Origin: Desmodesmus armatus
Taxonomy: Eukaryota; Chlorophyta; Chlorophyceae; Sphaeropleales; Scenedesmaceae
Assembly (NCBI GenBank): GCA_007449985.2
Contig: VIIQ02000773.1
Span: 1-64,000 of the forward strand
DNA length: 64,000 bases
Direction of reading: 5' to 3'
The position numbers were made by a program, and so were the translations under genes. The number at the start of each line of letters is the position of its first letter. Positions within the stretch are counted from its first letter, which is position 1. The notes beneath the pieces were generated by a model. It was given only the letters and a program-made list of their open reading frames with translations. It was not told the DNA's origin and did not search any database. Below, one piece after another: positions 1-9,939 of the stretch.

Positions 1-183
1 GCACCAGGAAACTTTCAAAGTATCCTGGTGTGTTCTTCATGGGCAGCTGGGGAGAAACTCGACCCATAAAGAAAAAATGGCTGCCCACCGAGCCAGTGAT
101 GCACAGGCCGGTTTTGCGCAGTTGACGCGCAACTTGCCTGCTTTCGCAGAGCAAGCAATCCCTTTGCAGGGATGCAACTGAAA

Positions 184-340
184 GTCTTGCAGACAATGCT
201 AATTGTACAATGCTGCAAATCTTGCCCGGCACACCGATGGTAAGGCCAAAACTAAAACACTCCCCCCCCCCCCCCAAACACCCCACCCCCACTCAGCAGA
301 GGGTCTCCCCTCTGCTGGGGACCTCCAAGCCCCGCGGGGC
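184..340 (-). other. Structured 3' flank of the Fanzor-like gene
   Basis: This lies 130-290 bases beyond the Fanzor-like stop codon (470-472), reading on the minus strand. It holds a perfect hairpin with 10-bp arms (294-303 and 308-317) and a 4-base loop, then a perfect 12-bp GC palindrome at 329-340, then a long C/G run at 261-275. Further out, 184-216 contains a shorter inverted repeat (TTGCAG/CTGCAA). In Fanzor and TnpB elements the guide RNA overlaps the 3' end of the gene and the element edge, so this is where such an RNA would sit. A transcription terminator or chance GC-rich folding is equally possible. Confidence 0.35.
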
Positions 341-469
341 AGTTCAGCGACATTGTAAACCAATAGGCCTGCTAAACGATCCCACACATCTAGCCCTGGC
401 ACCACCGGGGATTGGCTGATGGTGCACTGCCACCCCGCCGACACCCCCTGCTGCTGCCACAGCCGCTGC

Positions 470-3400
470 TTACACTGCTGCCCCCTCTTCTTGTCGTGGC
501 CGCCGCTGCCGGTTTAACCAGTCCTTGCGCACCACACGGTCAACACAGCGTGCCAGCTGCTGTAGTTGCCCCTGGTGTACACACATGGCAGGCACCAGTT
601 GTGCCACCCCCCTGGCTGTCAACACACGGGCAGCGTTGATATCCCTGTCCAGGACCAATGGTACACGCCGCGAGTGATTATCCTCTCCAACCACAACATG
701 ATGCAGTTGTTCCCGCAACCTGTCAGGTGTCGACACAGCCTCGCCATGCACACACTGCTTGAGCTTGAAACGTCCCCTGCGGTGCTGTTTCAGCCCACGT
801 TCGTCATAGCAGCGAGAGCAGGTCTGGCTGGTCCGGTACTCGTGCACAGACACCCAATGCATGTCTGTGCGCCCACCACGAGTCACGCCGTCTGCCGACC
901 CATATTGTGCCCTAAAAAGTTCCTCAGCTTCATGACAGGGGCACTGATGGACCGTGACACTGGCCCGCCCCAACCTGCTGATGCATCCCCATGCAAACAA
1001 CAGCAACACTTGGCCGGGGGACACACGGGCCTGCATTGCAACCCATCGGCTTCTGCCACTTGCGCCCTTGCACCCCCGTGTGCCCCATGCCAAGCACTGG
1101 CACATCCTGTGCATTTGCCGGTCCTGCAGCATGCCAATTCTAAACCGGTGATGCCGGGCAGACCTGCAACCGTACACAGCATGCAACTGAGGAAAAGCAT
1201 GAATGGCCTTACGTGCATGCAAAACAAAGGCGTCATGCTGGCCATGCTTCTCGCCGGTTCTCTGCAAGTGCTTGAGCAGCAGTGCCACACCAGCACGCTT
1301 GATACGCCCATGCAGCCAATGGCGCTGCCTATCTAGCCCACATGCAGACCGGTATTCCCTCCCATTAACAGCATACACCCAGCCATCCCCTCCATCAGTG
1401 CCGTCGCCCCGCACGCCATGGTTTGCAGTGACCGCAGTCACGATGCTGGTCACACCTGGGTCAACTCCAGTCACCCGCAGCCCACATCCTGCCTCAACAG
1501 TCACACATCTGCCATGTACCAGAGCCGGCTGTCCAACAGTAGGCGCACACTGTCACATTTGGACTCCACACAAAAGCTACTGTCAATTGAGTCAGAGTCA
1601 GAAAAGTCGTAGCTAGTCCTGTCCACACTGTAATCACTTGCCAAGTCCCACTCTTCCACCGAAGCACCCTCTGCTGGGTCAGATGCATGGGAGTCAACCC
1701 ATGCTGTGCCAAGCCTTCCGGCTTTGTCTTGACCTGCTTGGGCAGGGCCTGTGCGGGCACGTGCGTGACTACAGGCCGTCTCTAGCATTGCGGCCACAAG
1801 GACACGCCAGTCACCGTCCAGTACCCGTACATGGTCTGACCTAGATCTAGATGCAGCGGCCACAGTGCTACAAACAGTGCTGCAGTCATCATCACCCCCG
1901 CCAAATACATACGCAGGGGTTGTGCCTGGTGTTGGCAACTTGATTGCCCTGCCCACGGCCTGCCGGGCATGGTCCAGGGCAGCTGCCTCGGCCACGCGCT
2001 GCCGGGCCCTGCGGGCCTTTTGCTGTCCATCAAGAGACCTGACCGCGCTTCTGGTGGCACGCTCGTCTTTGTTGTGTGTCGCATGCACATGCAACGACAC
2101 ACAGTCAGTGCTAAGGTGGTTTGCAAAGCTGCGTCTCCCACTGGGCCTTCCCTCCCCACACAAGACCCTCAAGCGGTCAAGGTCAAACAACAAACTAAAT
2201 AAATCCTTGTAGACGCGATGTCCTCTACAGCACCATCGCAGATGACATCAACAGTGTCAACACCAGCACGGGTAGTGGGTCAACACCACGCTGTTGCCGC
2301 CGCCACACCCGCCAATCATTGCGTGCCTCGGGACTCATGCCGGACAGATGTTTTCTGAGGAAACCCAATAGTGTGGGTGTCAAGTGCAAATGTGTAAAAC
2401 CATAATGAGGATGCGGCGTCATGCTATGTGGGAGGCGTTGCAATGCAGTGCGACAAGAGCGCCACTGAGCCTCTATCTTGTTGACTTGCTGCAACACGCC
2501 TTTCAACAATCCCGGTGCTGGCGCGCGGGATGGAGCACTTGCAGCTGCACTCCCGGCATCGGCGTCTACAGCCAGTAACAATAGCACTTGCAGACACATG
2601 CCCATAACCCACTGCCACACACTACGGGCCTCGTCACCGCACTCGTTCAGTTGCGTGTCAGGGGTGGTAGCCCACACTCCAAACCCAGGCACAACGGCGC
2701 ATCCGGGCACGCACCTAACACGGGCACCACCAAACGGGCGTGATCCAAAGCCAACCTCATGCACAAACGCGCAGATGCACATGCCTCCCTCACTGCCGCC
2801 TCGCTCGGCTGATGTCCCTGCTGACTGTGTGGTTGGCCAGCAACAACTGCAGCCGCCTCGCCGCGCAAGCGCTCTGCTGTCACTGCTGCCTCGACTAGCT
2901 TTGCCTCACATGTGTCCAGGAGGCACACAGCACGGCGCAACTGCGTTAAGCACTGCCGCAGCTGCAAAGAGGTTGGCAAGGGCAGGTTAGAGGGGGCAGC
3001 CAGCTGGCGCAGTCGCGCAAACAAGGCATCCTGGACACGCTGCAAGTCATTCCTGGCCGTCTGTGCCGCGCTGTACTTCCTTGCAGCGCTGGCCTTGTCT
3101 GCAGCACACCGCGATTGGCGGTGTGCGCGTGCCAAAGGCGGCAGCACCACAGTAGTTACACCAGCCTGCCCCTGCCCCCTTCTCTGCCGCTGCTGTCGCT
3201 GCTGCTGCCGGGTCTGCGCCTGCTTCGGGGTGGCGGACGGCCCTGTGGACGCTGCTGAAGTGCTGCATGCAGCCTGTCCCGCTTCGTCAGTAGGTCCGCA
3301 TACTGTAGCACGACATGCCCACGCCGCAGCATACTATGGCTCAACACGCTGCTGCAAAGCCTGGCCAAGGGGGCCAGCAGGGCAGCTGCAGCATCGCCGG

Positions 3401-4881
3401 AGGAAGTAGAAGTCAGGGCTGCGTGGAGCTGACCTGCCAGTTCCTCACTCCGCACACACTCTGCAACCGCCGCCAGCTTGCGGCGGTCAACAGCACAGCG
3501 CAAGGCATGTTGCGTGGCCTGCAACCCACACCCTACATCACGCACCAACGCGCTGGTGAAGGTGCGTGCTGCTGTTGTTTCTGGGTCGCGGCGTGTTGGG
3601 GTGTTGATAGGAAGCGTGGCAGGACCGCATACGATAGGTATGGCGGCTGTGTTTGGGGGCGGTGCAGCAGCCTGTGCTGCTGCTACTGCCTCTCCTGCCA
3701 CTGCCGCATCTGCCACTGTCGTTGCTGTTGCAAGGCTGTTGATGTAGGCACATGCGGTCTGACATGCAGGCATGCATTGTTGCTGCCTTCTAGTGCAAAA
3801 GCAGACGCCGAACGGGCGTGCAAAATACCAGCATGGGACACAGGCCCCGTCACATGACCCACGAGCTGAATGCGCTGTAGCTGGTTGTATACGCCAAGAG
3901 ACTGCCTGCTAACAGCCAACAGGTGTGACACAATGGCTACATTGTCTGGTGTGCTCGGTACAAGATGTGCTGCCATGCCATGCAAGTGCGCGGCCCAGTC
4001 GCAGATGCGGTGAGCTGTTTGAGACGCTTGCATTGCAACTGCAACCATCTCCTGTGTGGAGCATGGCTGAACAGCAAGAGTGTGTCCTTCAGCAACATCA
4101 CTGATGCCCGCATGACAATGCAAGCCTGCACAAGTCTATGATGCGTGCATGCATATAGTTCATGGTGTTTGTGCCTTGCTGCACAGGCAGTAGGTAATCC
4201 TGGTCTGTCTGCTGAGCAGGCTGTTGTGCAAGGCGTTGCTGCTGCAGCCTGCTGATGCAATGGTGCACAGGAGCACTAAGCAAAGAAGCAGCAAGCACAA
4301 CACGCTGCTCGTCAGCTTGCTGCTGGCCAGGCTGCTGCTCAAAAACATGTGCTGCAAACACGGACAGTGCATCACCCTTGAGCAACCCATCCGACATGCC
4401 ACGAGCCAACACACCAAACTGCTTGCGGCCTGGCCTTGGCAGGCCAGCCGTGCAGAATGCACACAAGACCACAGCCTTGACCAGGCGTTTGATGCGCAAT
4501 GGCAGGTTGAGCACATGCTGGCCATGGTTTTGTGCCATGGACTGTGCCAATGCAGTCAACCATGCATTAGCAACACGGCCCGACACACAATGCGGCAGCA
4601 CACAGCGGTGTTCGACCTGCCACACCTCACGCACGTAGAATTCGAAGGCTTCTGGCAGTTTATACCGCAGTGGAGCCTGCGCCCTGGCACAGCACAACTG
4701 TCACGGCCTTCAGTGCCGCAAAGAAAAGGTGTTCGCTCTCGGTATCCACGGTGCGTGGCTTCCTTCTTGTAGGCGTCAGCAACTCTGTCAGTTCGCCGAC
4801 GACATCTTGTGTAGACAAGCCGGTGGGGGTGTCCTGCGGCCAGACCAGATCCTGCGGCAACAGGCAGCAGACGGCAGTCAC
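470..4881 (-). CDS. Fanzor-like (eukaryotic TnpB) RNA-guided nuclease, frame interrupted
   Basis: The last 344 codons (1504 to 470) carry the diagnostic parts in order. RuvC-I is GVDPG near residue 14, followed by a long spacer. Then comes the Fanzor signature VHEYRTSQTCSRC, which holds a conserved Glu and a CxxC zinc ligand pair, a weak second ligand pair (CVH), and RuvC-III as LDRDINAAR. TnpB/Fanzor proteins use such a domain to cut DNA guided by an RNA. Upstream frames look like its N-terminal part: around 4600-4450 there is an N-rich helix typical of Fanzor N-termini, and around 2140-2080 a segment resembling 'STDGV'. The segments (4881-4660, 4697-4098, 3773-3156, 3150-2647, 2782-2225, 2193-1501, 1504-470) are in different frames. 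At 1501-1506 the change of frame can be explained by a 2-base GT duplication. Introns, decay or assembly errors are all possible elsewhere. Confidence is good for family, poor for exon structure. Confidence 0.7.
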
Positions 4882-4951
4882 AAATTGTGAGTGGAGAAGT
4901 GCATGGCGCTGGCATCAACGCACACTGTATGCTGATGTGCTCATGTGTCAT

Positions 4952-7480
4952 CTAATTTTGGGCAATCAGGCTGGGTTGCAATCTAGCTGTGGCAGGCAAA
5001 GCATAGGAGCCTACACACTCACTCGAAGCCCCACTGCATATAGCCATTGGCCAGGAGCCGTGCATGGAAGCACAACGGCTGTTGGGCGTGTCCCAAGTCC
5101 TCCAGCAGCTGCATGGCGGCTGTCTGACGCTTGGGTGCCAGGTACGCGTGGAGGCTGCTGCGAATGACGCCTGAGATGGAGGTGATGGTTGGCGGACAGT
5201 TGAAGTGCAAGGCAGAAGGGGCACGCACGAGAAGGGACGTGAAGGGGCGTGAACACGTTTGCTGCCTGACTCAACAGCACACAATGGTAGAGGCTGCTTG
5301 TGTATACAGCTTGTCCGGGACATTGGGCGGAAAAAGCCATGTACACGCTGGTGAGCTGCTGCATTGGCTGGTGTCGTTGTGCATGCATACACCCACCTTG
5401 CCTCTTGTTCGTCTGCTTCCTGCCGCCTTGCCGCTGTTGTTGCTCTCCAGTAGCAGCAGCAGCAGCAGCAGCAGCTGCTGGAGTAGCAGAACAAGCAATC
5501 CTGCTGCTGCAGTCCCCCCCTCTCCGGGTCTTCTTCCTGTTGGCCCCTCTTTCTTGCTATCCTCACACTCCCGTGCCTGCTGACGGTGCTCGTAATCCTC
5601 ACCGCTGCCACTGCCTTCGCTGTCACCTGCCAGCAATGCAGCTTTGTTGCTGCTGCTGCTGTCCGCTTAGGCCTGCGCTGTGGCCGTTGCTGCTGCTGGT
5701 GCTGCTGGTCAGGGGCAACAGCAGCAAGAAGGACAGCAGAAGCAACAGGAGTAGAAGTGGCTGCAGAAGGACTCTGATGCTGTTGGGTCTGCATACAGCC
5801 TGTCCCACTGCCACGACCCACTCTGTACTGCTGTCCTGGAGTGAACTCAGGAGCAACAGCACGGAGACGGGTGCCAGCCGCAACAGCTGCAGTAGCCGCG
5901 GCTGCAGAAACAGCTGCTGCCAATGCATGTCGAGCCCCAGGGGAAGTAGGTGCTGTTCCAGGAGCATCAGAACCAGGAGCTGCTGCCGTCGGCACCACCA
6001 GGAACAGCATGACCAGTGCAAAGAGTGCAGGTCTGTCTGACCACTGCCACAAGCAGTATCCAACTACGACAAGTTCTAATGCCCGCACACAACAACCGTA
6101 CAGGATGCCACCACCCATGCACGTCAAACAGAGTATGATGCAGTTATAGAGCAACACCACATGACTATGTTTCAAATGAATACAGGCAGCCCTCAAACAT
6201 GCAAATATAAGCAGAACGACTGCACAAGCTGCAGGGCCGCCCATCAACACAGCAAGATGCACAGAACGCAGTCCATTTTGTACCAAACAATCAAGCCCAG
6301 CAACCACACCCAATAAACCGCGTATCAACACAATGCACACAAAACCACGCATACAGAGCTGCTGCAACCGACGCATGAGGCCACGCCCAAGGTGCCTTGC
6401 ACGACGCCACTGACGCATGCAGAGAGCACACGCCAGAGGCCGTTTGCACGGGCCTATTGCAACCCATGCAAACACCACAGAACATATAACACAAGCTGTG
6501 ACACACCAGTACCAGTCGTGGCTTGCATTGCTGTTGCCAACCACCAAAACACCAGAACCTGGCACGGTGTAATAGCCTGTAAAAGCGATGTCTGCTGAAG
6601 CTGCTGTAGTAGAAGCAAACACCCCTAGGCCAGCCACAAGCAGCAACAGCGCCACAACCATTCCCAGTTGGCGCCCAGTGCTGGCAGACTGCTGCGCCAC
6701 GGGACAGCCGCAGCTTGGCTTCCTGTGGCCACATCGCCCATGCACAGCTGTGGTGGGGTCACCACTGCAAGCAGAAGGGTTACTCTGGGCAGGACGTGAC
6801 CGCTGCAACCTGCCGGCTGCCGGTGTTTTTCCCCCGGGTGCCTGCTGCTGTTGCTGCTGCTTGGGTGTGCTGCACTGCTGTGCCGGACATGCGGAGGCGT
6901 CTGCAGTGTCCATCGCCTCCTCGTCTGCTGGCGCATCATGCAGCAGCACAGAGAAGCGATTTGACGACACGATGGTGTGTGCTTCTGCTGCTGCTGGCTT
7001 TGTGGGCGCCGCTGACACCCGGCTGGCTGTTGCTGGTACTACTACTGCTGGCTGACGCACACGAGGACGCTGCCTGCAATGAGACTGATCCTCCTTCTGA
7101 TGCAGCAGTGCCTTCGCTGCAGACAGCTTTGGACTGTCAGCAGATGCCGCCAGTCTAGAGTAGCGCTGCTGTGCCAAGTCTCCGTTACTGCTAGGCACAC
7201 ACGGGGGTAGCACTGCCACGGGCTGTGCTGGCCCCAAACTGGGCCACTTTTGCTGCTGCTGCTGCTGCTGCTGTTGGGTGTGGTCAGCAAGGACACAATG
7301 CTGCTGCTGCACTTGCCGCAGGTTAGCACGTGGGGTGAACAGCCACGGCTCACTGCACACACCACAGTAGCGCGCAGTAGTGCCGTGGCGTCCACGCTGG
7401 CGCATGGGCAGGGGCTTGCCATTGTCCCTAGACTTGGCTTCTCCAGTTGCCCTGGACTTGCCTATGGGCGGCGGATGCAT
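4952..7480 (-). CDS. Long repeat-rich frame with multi-pass membrane region
   Basis: An open frame runs from the first in-frame ATG (7478-7480) to a stop at 4952, about 840 codons. The N-terminal third is polar and Gln-rich, with a CGVC...H cluster that could be a zinc knuckle and an 'NRFSVLL' segment of a kind seen in transposon proteins. The middle (about 6690-5990) holds roughly six or seven strongly hydrophobic stretches separated by basic loops, so a multi-pass membrane protein is likely. The last third is low complexity and may not be coding. Near the end, another frame (5228-5019) looks more protein-like, suggesting an intron or a frame break that would lead into the Fanzor-like frames. 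I do not recognise the family. It may be a separate gene of the same element or its 5' part. Confidence 0.4.
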   Translation of the reverse strand: MHPPPIGKSRATGEAKSRDNGKPLPMRQRGRHGTTARYCGVCSEPWLFTPRANLRQVQQQHCVLADHTQQQQQQQQQKWPSLGPAQPVAVLPPCVPSSNGDLAQQRYSRLAASADSPKLSAAKALLHQKEDQSHCRQRPRVRQPAVVVPATASRVSAAPTKPAAAEAHTIVSSNRFSVLLHDAPADEEAMDTADASACPAQQCSTPKQQQQQQAPGGKTPAAGRLQRSRPAQSNPSACSGDPTTAVHGRCGHRKPSCGCPVAQQSASTGRQLGMVVALLLLVAGLGVFASTTAASADIAFTGYYTVPGSGVLVVGNSNASHDWYWCVTACVICSVVFAWVAIGPCKRPLACALCMRQWRRARHLGRGLMRRLQQLCMRGFVCIVLIRGLLGVVAGLDCLVQNGLRSVHLAVLMGGPAACAVVLLIFACLRAACIHLKHSHVVLLYNCIILCLTCMGGGILYGCCVRALELVVVGYCLWQWSDRPALFALVMLFLVVPTAAAPGSDAPGTAPTSPGARHALAAAVSAAAATAAVAAGTRLRAVAPEFTPGQQYRVGRGSGTGCMQTQQHQSPSAATSTPVASAVLLAAVAPDQQHQQQQRPQRRPKRTAAAATKLHCWQVTAKAVAAVRITSTVSRHGSVRIARKRGQQEEDPERGGLQQQDCLFCYSSSCCCCCCCYWRATTAARRQEADEQEARWVYACTTTPANAAAHQRVHGFFRPMSRTSCIHKQPLPLCAVESGSKRVHAPSRPFSCVPLLPCTSTVRQPSPPSQASFAAASTRTWHPSVRQPPCSCWRTWDTPNSRCASMHGSWPMAICSGASSECVGSYALPATARLQPSLIAQN

Positions 7481-7555
7481 GAGGTATGCCTCCTCAGCAG
7501 CAATGCAATGCTTGCCATCTGGAGGTAAAACCTGTGCGCGGGAGGTGAGGCACAC

Positions 7556-8455
7556 AGAGCATCCAACAAGCAGGGGTGCATTCTGAGCATCTGTTTACAT
7601 TCTCACTATAGCGGGTGGAGTTGTCTGGTTGATGACGGTGTCCCACAGGCCCCCTTGGGGATGCCATCACCAGTGGTGTGGTGGGAAGGGGGGGGGCAAC
7701 AGGCTACGAGCACCGCACAACCCGTCAAGCCAATCCAAACAACCCACACCCTCTCCAGCCCTCCATGGTCACTTCTGATCCAATCGCATGGCTTTCCCTC
7801 CCTTACGGAATCAATGGTCTTATCCACCCCACCTGCATGCAGTGCTTGCTGCGGCACATGGCCAAATGCAAATGAACACCAGGCCATGTTCTCGCGCTCT
7901 CTTGGGACAGTAAAGGTCCTGCAGGGGCAACGAGAGTAGACAGTGTAATTGAGTGTATTGCGCTACTCGGGGCATCAGCTGTATACAGGTTGAAGTTGTG
8001 TCTCCTGTTGCACTGCAATTAAACTAGTGCATTCAGACTGCCACACCACTGCTGCCATGCAACTCACCGCACACTCACTCAACGCGTGCAAAAACGGCAC
8101 CGATTGTTCAACAGAACCAGCGGCTGTTCGTTTCAACACGGTGCTTGATTATTGTTCGATCGGCTTGCTGTCAAGACGCGCTAGCTCTGGCGCTGAGCGT
8201 ATCACGCTGGCATTTTGGTGAATGTAAGCGAGAACTGCTTATTTTGATGGAACACAGTGACAATTGGCGATAAGAGAGCTGCGTCGCCATAGTGCTGCAT
8301 TCTGTGGTCCTGAAGTGACGTTCCGACAGCATTCCACCGTCGCAGTCCGACATGCTGACGTGCTAGTCAGACATGCAAGTCTACAAGCAAATTGCGGCAT
8401 GCTACAAGGCCTGACATCCTCACAAACCACAACAAGTGCATCAACAGCATACACC
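7556..8455. other. Spacer without a recognised gene
   Basis: I see no gene I can support here. The stretch separates the minus-strand Fanzor locus from the plus-strand OB-fold gene. Reading frame stays open on the plus strand from about 8264 into the OB-fold exon, so an N-terminal extension of that protein is possible. Confidence 0.4.
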
Positions 8456-9090
8456 ATGCATCTCAATATCGCTGACATGAAGAACCCCGTAAGGGGCTGC
8501 AGTGTGACTTGCAACGTTGTATCCAGCCGTAGATTCACATCGCAAACAGGCAGGCCATATTTGGTGGCGACAGTGGCTGACAGTATGAATCCCAGCTTGT
8601 CAACAGGCTTGTTCTGCTTTGATGTTGCCAAGATGGACAGCTTGGAAGCAAGTCTGCAGGTGGGTGAAATGCACAAGCATACCAGTGCATTGTGACCTCA
8701 TCGACAGTTGGTTGGAACAACATACTTGCAGGACCTAAATAGAAAAGATCATTCTTGCTGCAGGTTGGTACAACTGTCTTGGTGACACCAGTCGATGTGA
8801 GGGACTGCAAACCACGGTTCCGGAGGGGAAACATACGTTGGCAGCTTTACACGACCCTCGACACGCAAGTCGTGCCGCAACCACCCCCACCACCCCCACC
8901 AGCACCATCACACGCAGCCGCAGCAGCCAGCGCAGCAGTATTACCACCCCCAGCAGCACGCCCATTGCCAGCACCAGCAGCTGCCGCTGGAGCAGCAGCA
9001 ATCCAGAGAGCGGCAACAGCAGCAGAAGCACGTCCACAAGCACCAGCAGCTGCCGCTGCAGCAGCAGCAATCCAGAGAGCGGCCAGAGCA

Positions 9091-9162
<72 letters not shown>

Positions 9163-9231
9163 CAGCAATGGCAGTGCCAGCAGCCGCGGCAAACCCAGGC
9201 CCGCCAGCACCACCTCCACCAGCAGCAGTAG
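8456..9231 (+). CDS. OB-fold protein with long Ala/CAG tract
   Basis: Two exons fit: 8456-8659 (68 codons, donor CAG/GTGGGT) and 8764-9231 (acceptor TTGCTGCAG). Together the first 100 or so residues read as a beta-rich OB fold: an 'NPVRGCSVTCNVV' strand, an 'SQTGRPYLVATVAD' pair of strands, then 'GTTVLVTPVDVRDCKPRF'. This is the pattern of RPA/POT1-type single-stranded nucleic-acid binding domains. The rest is Pro/Ala-rich and passes through the CAG tract as poly-Ala. A different frame downstream of the tract (ending at 9338) gives a more natural acidic C-terminus, so the tract may have shifted frame. ATG 8456 is chosen as the first near the domain; the frame is open further upstream. Exact family unknown. 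Confidence 0.45.
8956..9165 (+). repeat. CAG/GCA trinucleotide-rich tract
   Basis: The stretch contains two imperfect copies of a 'CCAGCAGCTGCCGCTG...CAATCCAGAGAGCGGC' unit, then an almost pure (CAG)n run at about 9094-9160. It encodes poly-Ala in the OB-fold frame and poly-Ser in the next frame. Confidence 0.85.
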
Positions 9232-9939
9232 CCGCTGGAGCAGTACAACTGGATGATGAGGAGGAGCGTTGGGGTCAAGCACCCAATACTACTGTGATTA
9301 GTCAGCACCGTCGGGCAGCGGGCAGTGATGGCGAGTAGGAGTTGTCCCACCGTGTGTCTCACCGCCTGTACAAGCACACCCGTTTTCTGGCAGTGGTTTT
9401 GACCTGTCTGCAGGCTATTTGTGTATTATTGGGTCTGGGCTCGGGGATTTTTGTGTCCATATGGGTTTGTTGGTGTCTGCAGAGACTGGCTGATATGCTT
9501 GCTGAGCAATGCTTGGACGGTCAGTAGGTTGCTTGCTGTACAGGTGGTAGCTGGCTCAGAATTGCGTGGGTTTTTAGTAGCTTTTCCAGCTGTTGGCAGG
9601 CAAGCCTTGCTGAAGCCTGTCTCAGCAGCTTGCAGATTAATGCATTGCTATGCAGAGTCCAATGACACAATTGATAAAGTTCTGGGCATGGGGTCCCTCA
9701 ACTGTATTCCGTCAAGAAAGGGAGTTAATTGTACTGAAAAAAATGCGCCCGTTAAAGCGAATCGACTGCTGCAAAGTTTCCAGGAGGAAAGTTTCCAGGA
9801 GGAAGACAGTCTGATCCAACTGTGACTTAGTCACCCTCTTCCTCTGGGTGCTTTGCCTACTCTCGGTGCTATCCTTCGCCTAATCACAAGTGCTTCTCAG
9901 TTTGAGTAGCTGCAGAATGTGACAGCAGTGCCTGCAGCC

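Larger units (their letters stand above)
294..7480 (-). mobile_element. Probable Fanzor-bearing transposable element, ends undefined
   Basis: Co-directional minus-strand frames cover this span: a long multi-pass membrane frame, then frames that end in a TnpB/Fanzor RuvC domain. The content is repeat-rich and unlike the host-type genes that begin at 8.4 kb. I looked for terminal inverted repeats and target-site duplications at both sides and found none I could trust, so the limits given are only those of the recognisable content. The element may extend left of the window. Confidence 0.45.

Noticed and set aside
1..30. Terminal inverted repeat of the Fanzor element (8-bp arms at 2-9 and 23-30)
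   Set aside because: Both arms are adjacent, so it is a small hairpin; no matching repeat was found on the other side of the locus.
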